DNA of 7,030 nucleotides from WJKP01 sp964531215 (lineage in GTDB: Bacteria; Patescibacteriota; Patescibacteriia; CAIXNZ01): positions 1-7,030 of the forward strand of contig CAZHFK010000044.1 of assembly GCA_964531215.1 (NCBI GenBank), in the 5' to 3' direction. The notes under the pieces were generated by a model that did no database searches, was not told the DNA's origin, and saw only the letters and a program-made list of their open reading frames with translations. The position numbers were made by a program, and so were the translations under genes. How positions within the stretch are numbered: the first letter of the stretch is position 1; every line of letters starts with the position of its first letter. Shown here one piece after another: positions 1 to 6,300 of the stretch.

Positions 1-1539
1 TACTGCTTCTAAACTCTTGGTTAATGATTCCTGTCCCAAACTAGCCCCAACGGTTTGCTGTGAAATAATATCAATTGGCACCGGCAAAGCACCGGCATTG
101 AGACTTCTGACTAAAGTCTTTGACTCTTCTAAGGTAAATTTACCAGTAATGACCGCTTTACCGCCGGTAATTTTTTCATTAACCCTGGGTAAGCTAATGG
201 ACTCGCCATCAAGAAAAATACCAACTACCTGGCCGACATTACGAGCGGTTATTTCTTCAAAAAGCTGTTTTCCCTCATCATTAAACTGTAATTCAACCTC
301 TGGTTCATTGGTATTAGGATTAAAGCTAACCTGTGCGCCGTCTAATTGTTTACCGGAAAGACCCGTATATTCAAACTGTTCCTGCGGTACAATATCTGAT
401 TTTTTTTGTTTTTTAATTAAAATTCTGTAAACTTGAAAAGTTCTTTCTTCTTTTTCATCTACTTTATGAATCAAATGAAAACCGAATTGTGTTTCAACAA
501 TATCTGAAATTTGACCGTTTTCTAAATTAAAAGCGACTTCTTCAAATTCAGGCGCCATTTGTCCTTTTCTAAAAAAGCCCAAATCACCGCCACTAGTATC
601 AGCGCCCGGTTCAGTTGAATTTTCTTTGGCTAATTCAGCAAAATTTTCAGGTGTAGCCTGTTCTTTTAATTCTTCTATCTTGGCCTTGGCATCTTCTTTG
701 GAAATATTTTGTTCACAACGAGTAGCACCTTCATAACAAATTAAAACATGACTGGCTTTTATCTGTTTTTCGGTGCCATTTTCTCCACGTTTTAAAATAT
801 TATATCCCTCACCATTTTCAAAAATCTGGCCATAAATATCACCTGGGGCGATTTGTTTAATTGGTGTTAAAAACTCACTTCTGGGTCCGCCTTCACTAAT
901 AAAGCCTAAATCACCACCTTCTTCTTTGGTTGCCAAATCTTCTGATTTTTCTTTGGCAATATCTGAAAACTGATCAGGATTATTTTTAACTTCCTGCAAA
1001 ATTTCTTCAGCTTTTTGTTCGGCTTGCTGATTATATTCTTCTAATTGTTGCTGCTTTTCTTTTGTTAATTCAACATCCCCACTTGCCTGTTCTTTAAATT
1101 CCAACAAAGGTGTTTCACCAATCATTTTAATTGCTTCATTTACATCTTTAATGCCGGCTAATTCAACGATTACTCTATATTGCTTGCCCACTTTAGTTGT
1201 CTGAACCAAGGGCTCGGAAACACCAAAAGCATTAACTCTCCGTTCAATAACATCACGAACACCTTCAACTGCATCAGCCTGATCTTTGCTTGGCACATTA
1301 GAAACATCGGCCTTATAAACCAAATGAGTCCCCCCCTGCAAATCTAAGCCCAAAACAAATGGTAAATCAGGATAATGAGGCAAATCAAAAGGTAATTTAT
1401 TATTAGCCCAATCAACTGAATTATTCCAAATTTTGGGATAATCTAAAAAGCCTGCCAGAATTGCTACTAGCAAGATTAAAACTATATATAATCTAATTTT
1501 GTTGCGCTGACTAATTGTTGCGCTTGATTTTCTTTTCAT
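1..1539 (-). CDS. secD: Protein translocase subunit SecD with built-in parvulin domains (3' end beyond the window)
   Basis: SecD works with SecF at the extracytoplasmic side of SecYEG, helping to pull exported proteins out. The frame is open from the ATG at 1539 down to base 1 (513 residues). Seen in order: a basic N-terminus, membrane segment at about 16-31, the SecD signature GLDLQGGTHLVY (64-75), ERRVNAFGVSEPLVQ (99-113), and ETPLLEF (142-148). Then comes a roughly 240-residue insertion (about 151-390), after which typical SecD sequence resumes: LSGKQLDGAQVSF, FLDGESISLPRV, LNAGALPVPI, VGASLGQESLTKSL. The sequence stops just before the expected second membrane segment. The insertion holds a degraded half-parvulin (about 175-252) and a full parvulin (about 261-362) with GGDLGFF, MAPEFEEVAF and QFGFHLIHKV. 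The start is the only ATG in front of the membrane segment, but it lacks a good Shine-Dalgarno: the nearest AGG is about 15 bases upstream. secF probably follows outside the window. SecD identity is very secure. Confidence 0.96.
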   Translation of the reverse strand, partial: MKRKSSATISQRNKIRLYIVLILLVAILAGFLDYPKIWNNSVDWANNKLPFDLPHYPDLPFVLGLDLQGGTHLVYKADVSNVPSKDQADAVEGVRDVIERRVNAFGVSEPLVQTTKVGKQYRVIVELAGIKDVNEAIKMIGETPLLEFKEQASGDVELTKEKQQQLEEYNQQAEQKAEEILQEVKNNPDQFSDIAKEKSEDLATKEEGGDLGFISEGGPRSEFLTPIKQIAPGDIYGQIFENGEGYNILKRGENGTEKQIKASHVLICYEGATRCEQNISKEDAKAKIEELKEQATPENFAELAKENSTEPGADTSGGDLGFFRKGQMAPEFEEVAFNLENGQISDIVETQFGFHLIHKVDEKEERTFQVYRILIKKQKKSDIVPQEQFEYTGLSGKQLDGAQVSFNPNTNEPEVELQFNDEGKQLFEEITARNVGQVVGIFLDGESISLPRVNEKITGGKAVITGKFTLEESKTLVRSLNAGALPVPIDIISQQTVGASLGQESLTKSLEAV

Positions 1540-1583
1540 AATAATAAAAAATAACCTAAATAAAGAGGCCAAATTATAAATCC

Positions 1584-1612
1584 AGTATAATATAAATTTT
1601 ATTTTAAAGCAA
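1584..1612 (-). promoter_or_regulatory. Probable sigma-70-type promoter of secD
   Basis: On the minus strand, TTGCTT (1612-1607) and TATACT (1589-1584) are separated by 17 bases. Transcription would begin near 1577, giving a leader of roughly 38 bases before the secD ATG. This suggests secD starts its own transcription unit and is not preceded by yajC as in many bacteria. The surrounding DNA is very AT-rich, so chance matches are easy; the spacing and -10 quality are what make this one credible. Confidence 0.55.
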
Positions 1613-1631
1613 GTCTTAAATTAAATCAATA

Positions 1632-1660
1632 TTGACAAAATAACTAAAAATTGTTATGAT
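1632..1660 (+). promoter_or_regulatory. Strong sigma-70-type promoter of the lipoprotein pair
   Basis: A perfect TTGACA (1632-1637) is followed after exactly 17 bases by TATGAT (1655-1660), one mismatch from the consensus -10. Transcription would start near 1667, leaving a leader of about 90 bases before the ATG at 1757. It lies back to back with the secD promoter, with about 19 bases between the two -35 boxes. It is the best promoter match in the window. Confidence 0.75.
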
Positions 1661-1700
1661 TTAATATCTAAGAGATTTGACCTTTTTACAATATAAAAAT

Positions 1701-1722
1701 TGGTAATAAAACTAATTTACCA
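1701..1722 (+). repeat. Short inverted repeat in the lipoprotein mRNA leader
   Basis: TGGTAA (1701-1706) and TTACCA (1717-1722) can pair as a 6-bp stem around a 10-base AT-rich loop, with a possible extra T-G pair outside. It lies in the untranslated leader between the promoter and the ribosome site. It could be a weak mRNA hairpin or a palindromic protein-binding site, or chance. It has no U-tract after it, so it is not a terminator. Confidence 0.25.
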
Positions 1723-1756
1723 GGGATAAACAAAAAACACAAGGGAGGATATTAAC

Positions 1757-2158
1757 ATGAAAAAATTAATCTTGACAGTCATTGTTTTTTGCTTGATTTT
1801 TGTAAGTAATTTAAGCTGTGGTGAGCCCATGGAAAAAATGGATGATTTTTTTTCTTCTAATGAAGAATACACTGAAATCTGCGGCTTAAGCATGGTTTTT
1901 CACCGGGAATGGTATGAGCCACAGCATGAATATGCTTGGCGTTCAGTGGATGTCAAAAATTTGCGAGACCAAAAAGTCTACTTGCTCCTAACTGATAAGT
2001 CTGGTGGCGTTATTCTGCAAAAGTACATTTCCCGTCTTAATGAAAGAACCTATGAAATCTATATCCAAGACGGTGAAGATGTAATTGTTGAAGTCCAATA
2101 TCTGATTGATCTTCACTGGGAAACATGTAGTGAAACCGGAACTATTCTGGAGCTTTAG
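1757..2158 (+). CDS. Putative secreted or lipid-anchored small protein, function unknown
   Basis: A 133-residue protein. The N-terminus is export-like: Lys2-Lys3, a hydrophobic stretch (4-19) and Ser-Cys-Gly at 20-22. Cys21 could be lipidated, but the lipobox is imperfect (N18-L19-S20-C21, with Asn where Leu or Val is usual), so plain secretion is also possible. The rest is acidic and rich in alternating hydrophobic and polar residues, as in a small beta-rich domain, with two further cysteines (C42, C124) that could form a disulfide. I recognise no family. The start is supported by an AAGGGAGGA ribosome site at 1741-1749, about 8 bases upstream of the ATG. It is the first gene of a two-gene unit driven by the promoter at 1632-1660. 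Its stop codon TAG at 2156-2158 overlaps the ribosome site of the next gene, which suggests coupled translation. Confidence 0.8.
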   Translation: MKKLILTVIVFCLIFVSNLSCGEPMEKMDDFFSSNEEYTEICGLSMVFHREWYEPQHEYAWRSVDVKNLRDQKVYLLLTDKSGGVILQKYISRLNERTYEIYIQDGEDVIVEVQYLIDLHWETCSETGTILEL

Positions 2159-2162
2159 GAGG
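2157..2162 (+). promoter_or_regulatory. Ribosome binding site that sets the start of the second lipoprotein
   Basis: A perfect AGGAGG lies 9 bases before the ATG at 2172. It overlaps the last two bases of the TAG that ends the upstream gene, so ribosomes finishing the first gene stop on this site. It selects the ATG at 2172 over the in-frame ATG at 2106, which would place 22 charged residues ahead of the signal peptide. Confidence 0.85.
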
Positions 2163-2171
2163 CTAAAAAAA

Positions 2172-3023
2172 ATGAAAAATCTAAACTTGTTTTTTACATT
2201 TTTTCTCTTGATTATGTTGGCTTCTTGCGGACCGCAAGAAGTTGAAAAAGAATCACCTAATCATGCCCGGGGCTCAACCGAGTTTGCCGGTGTTGAATTT
2301 CAATTTAATTTTTACCTTAATGAAATCAAAATGATCAACCACAACAATGATCCGATTAAGGTAAAAATGACTAATCTGACGACTAACTCTACTTTGATAA
2401 ATGATCTGATCACCTGGCCGGGCAATACGCAAGTCAGACGTGATCTTAGCTTTGGTCAGGATGAAGAGATTGAAATTCAAATCTGGCAGGGTTATTCAGC
2501 AGTTTGGGATGGCAATATTAATAATCGCGCACCTGATTTCCAAGGTACTGGCACATTAACTCAAGGTCAAATTATAATCAATAATTCCACTAACAAGTGG
2601 GGTTATCAAATCGACCTGCCAATAGTTAACGGCGCCGAATGCGCGATTATGGGTCAGTATGTAGTTGACGAACCGGATATACAAACCAATAACCTGCTTT
2701 ACTGCGAAAGGATCACTTCTGATACGGTTCGGGTAGAACTCTATTTACTCCGGCCGGCTGCTGGTGGTGGTTATGAAGATGATTTTGAGCTAACTTCATT
2801 TTGGCTAATTGCTCAATTGGGCGAAGATCTGGAAAACGGTGAAATCAGTCTCAATTTCACTCTAACCACTCCCCTGGCCTTACGAGTTATTAGTTATGAC
2901 CCGTTTGATAATACGCAAAAAAACAGTGATGTCTGGGGCTTTACCCTAGACGTGGTTGGCGAGACTTACACAGAGATCACCGTTCCGATTACGATCGATC
3001 CTGTTCCACCTCCCTCGCCATAA
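2172..3023 (+). CDS. Putative lipoprotein, function unknown
   Basis: A 283-residue protein with a textbook lipoprotein signal: a short basic start, a Phe/Leu-rich core (4-16) and lipobox L16-A17-S18-C19 followed by Gly. After cleavage Cys19 would be lipidated and the protein held on the outer face of the membrane. A charged linker (about 22-36) leads into a body with many short beta-like stretches and abundant Asn, Thr and aromatic residues, typical of extracellular beta-sandwich proteins. C157 and C178 could pair as a disulfide. The C-terminus ends in a proline-rich tail (PVPPPSP). No catalytic motif or family was recognised. By hand count, 2581-2640 is 26 of 60 G+C, whereas a secA sample (5401-5460) is 16 of 60, hinting at a different base composition from the neighbours. 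It is probably co-transcribed with the gene ending at 2158 and closed by the terminator at 3041-3080. Confidence 0.85.
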   Translation: MKNLNLFFTFFLLIMLASCGPQEVEKESPNHARGSTEFAGVEFQFNFYLNEIKMINHNNDPIKVKMTNLTTNSTLINDLITWPGNTQVRRDLSFGQDEEIEIQIWQGYSAVWDGNINNRAPDFQGTGTLTQGQIIINNSTNKWGYQIDLPIVNGAECAIMGQYVVDEPDIQTNNLLYCERITSDTVRVELYLLRPAAGGGYEDDFELTSFWLIAQLGEDLENGEISLNFTLTTPLALRVISYDPFDNTQKNSDVWGFTLDVVGETYTEITVPITIDPVPPPSP

Positions 3024-3040
3024 AAAAGGTCAAAACACAA

Positions 3041-3080
3041 AAGCCCGCCAAAGCTCAATGAGTGAAGGCGGGCTTATTTT
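3041..3080 (+). terminator. Rho-independent terminator after the lipoprotein pair
   Basis: AAGCCCGCC (3041-3049) pairs perfectly with GGCGGGCTT (3067-3075), a 9-bp GC-rich stem with a 17-base loop, followed by ATTTTATTT. It starts 17 bases after the TAA of the second lipoprotein. A-rich sequence on the left side could let it work weakly on the other strand too. Confidence 0.88.
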
Positions 3081-3093
3081 ATTTGCTAAAATT

Positions 3094-3099
3094 TATAAT
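3094..3099 (+). promoter_or_regulatory. Candidate -10 element for the small Cys-rich gene
   Basis: A perfect TATAAT lies between the terminator and the next gene, which would put the transcript start near 3106 and leave room for the ribosome site at 3119-3125. No convincing -35 box lies 16-18 bases upstream (GGCTTA belongs to the terminator stem). The gene sits behind a strong terminator, so some promoter is expected, but in such AT-rich DNA this one is weakly supported. Confidence 0.3.
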
Positions 3100-3130
3100 A
3101 TTAGTTAATTTATAATCAAAGGAGGACAAA

Positions 3131-3328
3131 ATGGAAAATAATAAAAAATATCCGGGAACAATAGCTGACGGCAAATATTGTGCTAATTGCCAATACCCAA
3201 TTGATAGTAATGGCTTTTGCAATTGTGGCTGGGACCATTTCACTCAAAAACGATATGATAATGACTTAACACAAATTCTGGAAAATCCACTAAATGAAAA
3301 AGATAAAAAAAAATTTGACTTGGATTAA
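3131..3328 (+). CDS. Small Cys-rich protein, probable zinc-binding knuckle
   Basis: A 65-residue, soluble, highly charged protein with no signal peptide. Four cysteines cluster as C17-x2-C20 and C30-x-C32 within YCANCQYP and GFCNCGWDH, the layout of a compact zinc ribbon or knuckle in which H36 might also take part. The C-terminal half (about 40-65) is polar and rich in Asp, Asn and Lys, and probably helical or unstructured. A strong AAGGAGG ribosome site (3119-3125) lies 5 bases before the ATG, and the gene is fenced by terminators on both sides, so it is likely real and transcribed alone. Similar tiny zinc proteins may bind nucleic acid or a protein partner, but nothing here shows which. 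The metal ligand reading is inference from cysteine spacing. Confidence 0.75.
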   Translation: MENNKKYPGTIADGKYCANCQYPIDSNGFCNCGWDHFTQKRYDNDLTQILENPLNEKDKKKFDLD

Positions 3329-3331
3329 TCA

Positions 3332-3363
3332 AAAAAGCCTGTGCTTGCAAACACAGGCTTTTT
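3332..3363. terminator. Bidirectional terminator between the Cys-rich gene and secA
   Basis: AAAAAGCCTGTG (3332-3343) pairs perfectly with CACAGGCTTTTT (3352-3363) around an 8-base loop. T-runs follow the stem on both strands, so it can stop the plus-strand Cys-rich gene (stop at 3328) and the minus-strand secA (stop at 3374) that converge on it. Confidence 0.9.
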
Positions 3364-3373
3364 ATTATTTAAA

Positions 3374-6127
3374 TTATGCGCCATGACATTTTTTAAATTT
3401 TTTACCTGAACCGCAGGGACACGGATCATTACGCCCGACTTTTTTACCTTGATATTCACCTCTTAATTTAACCATAGCTTGATCTCGTTTGGCTTGGTCC
3501 CCGTATAAATTTTCTTTAATGGCACCGACCGGAGTTTCACCTTTTTCCATTGTTTTTTGGGCACCCACAAAATTTTTGGCATCAGCCACAATAGTCGGGG
3601 CAAACTGATTGACCATACCGACTTTAAATATAGAATAAACTACTTGTTTTTGAATATTGGCTAAAAGTTCGTTAAATAACCGATAAGATTCTTTTTTATA
3701 TTCAATCAAAGGATCTCTTTGTCCATAACCGCGCAAACCAATACCGGTGCGCAAATGATTAATCGCCTCCAAATGATGAATCCAAAAATAATCAATTGAA
3801 CGCAATAAAACGCTTTTTTCTATTTCTTTAATCAAATCGGGTGAATTAATTTGCTGTTCCAACTGATCATAAGCATGATGAGACAAATCAAGCAAATAAT
3901 TAATTATTTTGGTTCGACTTTCAGCATCTTGCACCTTATCGCCGGCTGTTTTTCTGATTTCTTCCAATTCTATTTTATCTTCTTCGGCTATTGGGAATAT
4001 TGTCGTAGCGACTTCATAAATTTCTTTAATATTCCATTGATTTTCATTATCATCAGAAGTATGAAATAAAACAACCTGTTCTATTTCCGCTTCAATCATT
4101 TCAAAAACCTTGTCACGTAAAACCACATCGGTCTTAAAATTTTCAGCAATTTCCAAAATTTCCTGACGTTTAGTATAAATCACTTCGCGATGCTTATTGA
4201 TTACATCATCATATTCAACTAAATGTTTACGCATATCAAAATTATTACCTTCAACTTTACGCTGAGCCTGCTCTAAAGAGCGTGAAATAAACTTATTATC
4301 AATTGGCATGTCATCAGGCACATGCATTTTTTCCATTACATTTTTAATCCGATCAGAACCAAAAATACGCATTAAATCATCGTCCAAAGAAACATAAAAC
4401 TGAGAAGATCCAGGATCACCTTGGCGTCCGGCTCTACCTCTTAACTGATTATCAATGCGCCGAGCCTCATGCCGTTCAGTACCAATAACATGCAAACCAC
4501 CGGCTTCAAGAACTTTTTTAGCCGCCTCTTTATCTGGCGGATTACCGCCTAAAATAATATCAACACCACGACCAGCCATATTAGTCGCCAAAGTTACTGC
4601 GCCAGGCTGACCTGCCTGAGCAATAAATTCGGCTTCCTTGGCATGATTTTTAGCATTTAAAATATTGTATTTAATCCCTTCCTTATCCAGCATTTGGCTT
4701 AAAAATTCATTTTTATCAATAGAAATTGTACCAATCAAAACCGGCTGCCCATTGGCTGTTCGTTCTTTAACATTTTTAATTACTGCCTGAAATTTGGCTA
4801 GTTCATTTTTATAGATCAAATCATTTAAATCTTTACGAACCATGGGACGATTAGTTGGAATTTCAACTACTTCCAAATCATAAATTTTGGAAAATTCTTC
4901 CGCCTCAGTTATCGCGGTACCGGTCATGCCAGCCAATTTATCGTATAATCTAAATAAATTTTGAAAAGTTATAGTGGCCAAAGTTCGGCTTTCTTTTTGA
5001 ATTTCCAAACCTTCTTTGGCTTCCAACGCCTGGTGCAAACCTTCTGAATAACGGCGTCCCGGCATTAAACGGCCGGTAAATTCATCAACAATAATTACCT
5101 CGCCGTCTTTAACAACATATTGTTTTTCTCTTTTATAAAGAGTTTTGGCTTTCAAAGCTGCTTCCAAATGAAAAGTAGTTTCATAATCCATTTTAACCCA
5201 AGGATCAAAACCTAATTGTTTGGCAACTTTATCCTGGCCTTCTTCTGTAAAAGCCACGCTATGCATTTTTTCATCAATATTATAATCGGTATTTTCTTTT
5301 AAACTTTTAGCGATTTGAGTAAACTGATAATACTTATCAGTAGTCTGCACATCAGGAGAAGAAATTATTAAAGGCGTACGAGCTTCATCAATTAAAATAG
5401 AATCAACTTCATCAATAATAGCATAATGTAATTGTTTTTGAGCTTTATCAGCCAAAGTTTGAACCATATTATCACGCAAATAATCAAAACCAAATTCATT
5501 GTTAGTACCATAAGTTATATCACAATCATAAGCTTCACTCCGGTTACTGCTTGGACGTAAATTATCAATATCAACTTTAAAAGTTTTCAAATTTTCATCT
5601 TCATTATCAGCTTTATCAGCTTTAGCTGTTGAATCATAAATATAAGTTACTCTTTGATTTTGAATACAGGAAACAGTCATTCCCAAAAAATTAAAAACCT
5701 GTCCCATCCAGGCGCAATCGCGACGAGCCAAATAATCATTAACTGTCACAACATGCACGCCTTTACCTGTTAAAGCATTTAAATAAAGCGGTAAAGTTGA
5801 AGTTAAAGTTTTACCTTCACCGGTCTTCATTTCGGCAATCTGGCCACGATGCAAAACAATAGCACCGATTAACTGCACATCATAATGGCGCTCCCCTAAA
5901 ACTCTTTTAGCGGCTTCGCGCACGACAGCAAAAGCTTCAACTAAAATATCATCTACAGTTTCATTTTTAGCCAAACGATTTTTAAATTCTTGGGTTTTAT
6001 TTTTTAAATCAGTATCAGAAAATTTTTCATAAACTTTTTCTAATTGATTAATTTGCTCAACCAAAGGCTGCATCTTATTCAAAACTTTCTGATTGGGATC
6101 GCCAAAAATTTTATTTAAAATTGACAT
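3374..6127 (-). CDS. secA: Preprotein translocase ATPase SecA
   Basis: SecA is the cytoplasmic ATPase that drives unfolded preproteins through SecYEG. The 917 residues are full length. Landmarks in order: MSILNKIFGDPN start; Walker A MKTGEGKT (100-107); TVNDYLARRD; DITYGTNNEFGFDYLRDN (203-220); Walker B region IIDEVDSILIDEARTPL (237-253); preprotein cross-linking region; VDEFTGRLMPGRRYSEGLHQ (347-366); AGMTGTA (399-405); TNMAGRGVDIILGG (515-528); GTERHEARRIDNQLRGRAGR (549-568); helical scaffold and wing; C-terminal SEC-C zinc site with C903, C905, C914 and H915. Between V152 and S197 there is about 30 residues more than in E. coli SecA, including a charged DKADNEDEN stretch; similar inserts occur in some other bacterial SecA proteins. 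The ATG matches the conserved family start, but no Shine-Dalgarno precedes it. Only one secA is visible here. Confidence 0.99.
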   Translation of the reverse strand: MSILNKIFGDPNQKVLNKMQPLVEQINQLEKVYEKFSDTDLKNKTQEFKNRLAKNETVDDILVEAFAVVREAAKRVLGERHYDVQLIGAIVLHRGQIAEMKTGEGKTLTSTLPLYLNALTGKGVHVVTVNDYLARRDCAWMGQVFNFLGMTVSCIQNQRVTYIYDSTAKADKADNEDENLKTFKVDIDNLRPSSNRSEAYDCDITYGTNNEFGFDYLRDNMVQTLADKAQKQLHYAIIDEVDSILIDEARTPLIISSPDVQTTDKYYQFTQIAKSLKENTDYNIDEKMHSVAFTEEGQDKVAKQLGFDPWVKMDYETTFHLEAALKAKTLYKREKQYVVKDGEVIIVDEFTGRLMPGRRYSEGLHQALEAKEGLEIQKESRTLATITFQNLFRLYDKLAGMTGTAITEAEEFSKIYDLEVVEIPTNRPMVRKDLNDLIYKNELAKFQAVIKNVKERTANGQPVLIGTISIDKNEFLSQMLDKEGIKYNILNAKNHAKEAEFIAQAGQPGAVTLATNMAGRGVDIILGGNPPDKEAAKKVLEAGGLHVIGTERHEARRIDNQLRGRAGRQGDPGSSQFYVSLDDDLMRIFGSDRIKNVMEKMHVPDDMPIDNKFISRSLEQAQRKVEGNNFDMRKHLVEYDDVINKHREVIYTKRQEILEIAENFKTDVVLRDKVFEMIEAEIEQVVLFHTSDDNENQWNIKEIYEVATTIFPIAEEDKIELEEIRKTAGDKVQDAESRTKIINYLLDLSHHAYDQLEQQINSPDLIKEIEKSVLLRSIDYFWIHHLEAINHLRTGIGLRGYGQRDPLIEYKKESYRLFNELLANIQKQVVYSIFKVGMVNQFAPTIVADAKNFVGAQKTMEKGETPVGAIKENLYGDQAKRDQAMVKLRGEYQGKKVGRNDPCPCGSGKKFKKCHGA

Positions 6128-6131
6128 ATAT

Positions 6132-6166
6132 TTATTAGTAATTAGGCATTAGACATTAATAATTAA
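6132..6166. repeat. Five-unit heptad repeat (NNATTAR) in front of secA
   Basis: Read on the plus strand, five consecutive 7-base units share ATTA at the same place: TTATTAG, TAATTAG, GCATTAG, ACATTAA, TAATTAA. On the secA strand this is a run of TAAT or TTAAT motifs every 7 bases ending 5 bases before the ATG, where a ribosome site would normally be. The base content is low in complexity, so slippage is one explanation. A repeated AT-rich translation enhancer or a protein-binding array is another. Confidence 0.6.
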
Positions 6167-6182
6167 TTTAAAGAATAGTTAA

Positions 6183-6211
6183 AGTTTAACAAATTCAAGT
6201 TGAAGATTCAA
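6183..6211 (-). promoter_or_regulatory. Candidate secA promoter
   Basis: On the minus strand, TTGAAT (6211-6206) and TAAACT (6188-6183) are 17 bases apart. Transcription would start near 6175, giving a leader of about 48 bases that includes the heptad repeat. Both boxes have mismatches and the region is AT-rich, so this is tentative. The -35 lies within the second copy of an ATTCAAGT direct repeat (6193-6200 and 6206-6213). Confidence 0.35.
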
Positions 6212-6216
6212 GTCTA

Positions 6217-6256
6217 TTGACTTTTTCTTAATTTTTTATAAACTTAAAAATATAAT
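6217..6256 (+). promoter_or_regulatory. Candidate promoter of the Nudix-like gene
   Basis: Two overlapping options exist. TTGACT (6217-6222) with TAAACT (6239-6244) at 16-base spacing would start transcription near 6251. A perfect TATAAT (6251-6256) with a poor -35 would start it near 6263. Either leaves the ribosome site at 6292-6300 in the leader. The second option would begin the mRNA downstream of the in-frame ATG at 6257, supporting the later TTG start. Confidence 0.4.
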
Positions 6257-6291
6257 ATGGTTATAAATATAATAAATTTAACCAAAATTAA

Positions 6292-6300
6292 AAGGAGGTG
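6292..6300 (+). promoter_or_regulatory. Ribosome binding site that points to a TTG start
   Basis: AAGGAGGTG is an almost complete match to the 16S rRNA anti-Shine-Dalgarno. It ends 4 bases before TTG at 6305-6307, which is in frame with the Nudix-like gene. The upstream ATG at 6257 has no ribosome site, and the site itself would lie inside the coding sequence if that ATG were used. Confidence 0.85.

Noticed and set aside
17..430. Plus-strand open frame of 137 codons
   Set aside because: It lies opposite secD, whose minus-strand frame has clear family motifs throughout; the plus-strand protein resembles nothing and has no ribosome site.
1661..1756. Possible riboswitch in the lipoprotein leader
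   Set aside because: The leader is about 90 bases and AT-rich with only one 6-bp stem; no conserved riboswitch core or terminator-antiterminator pair is visible.
2106..2171. Longer N-terminus for the second lipoprotein
   Set aside because: The ATG at 2106 lies inside the upstream gene without a ribosome site and would bury the signal peptide; the ATG at 2172 has AGGAGG 9 bases upstream.
2274..2480. Minus-strand open frame of 68 codons
   Set aside because: It is antisense to the second lipoprotein, with no ribosome site and no recognisable protein features.
3041..3075. CRISPR-like or attachment-site reading of the GC-rich inverted repeat
   Set aside because: The repeat occurs once, directly after a stop codon and before a T-rich run, as expected of an ordinary terminator.
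3851..4069. Plus-strand open frame of 72 codons with a hydrophobic, Phe/Ile-rich product
   Set aside because: It is the complement of the charged helical part of secA; hydrophobic antisense products are expected from Lys/Glu-rich genes in AT-rich DNA.
6193..6213. Direct repeat ATTCAAGT, two copies 13 bases apart
   Set aside because: Two 8-base copies in AT-rich intergenic DNA can arise by chance; the copies overlap a possible secA -35 box but are not enough to call an operator.
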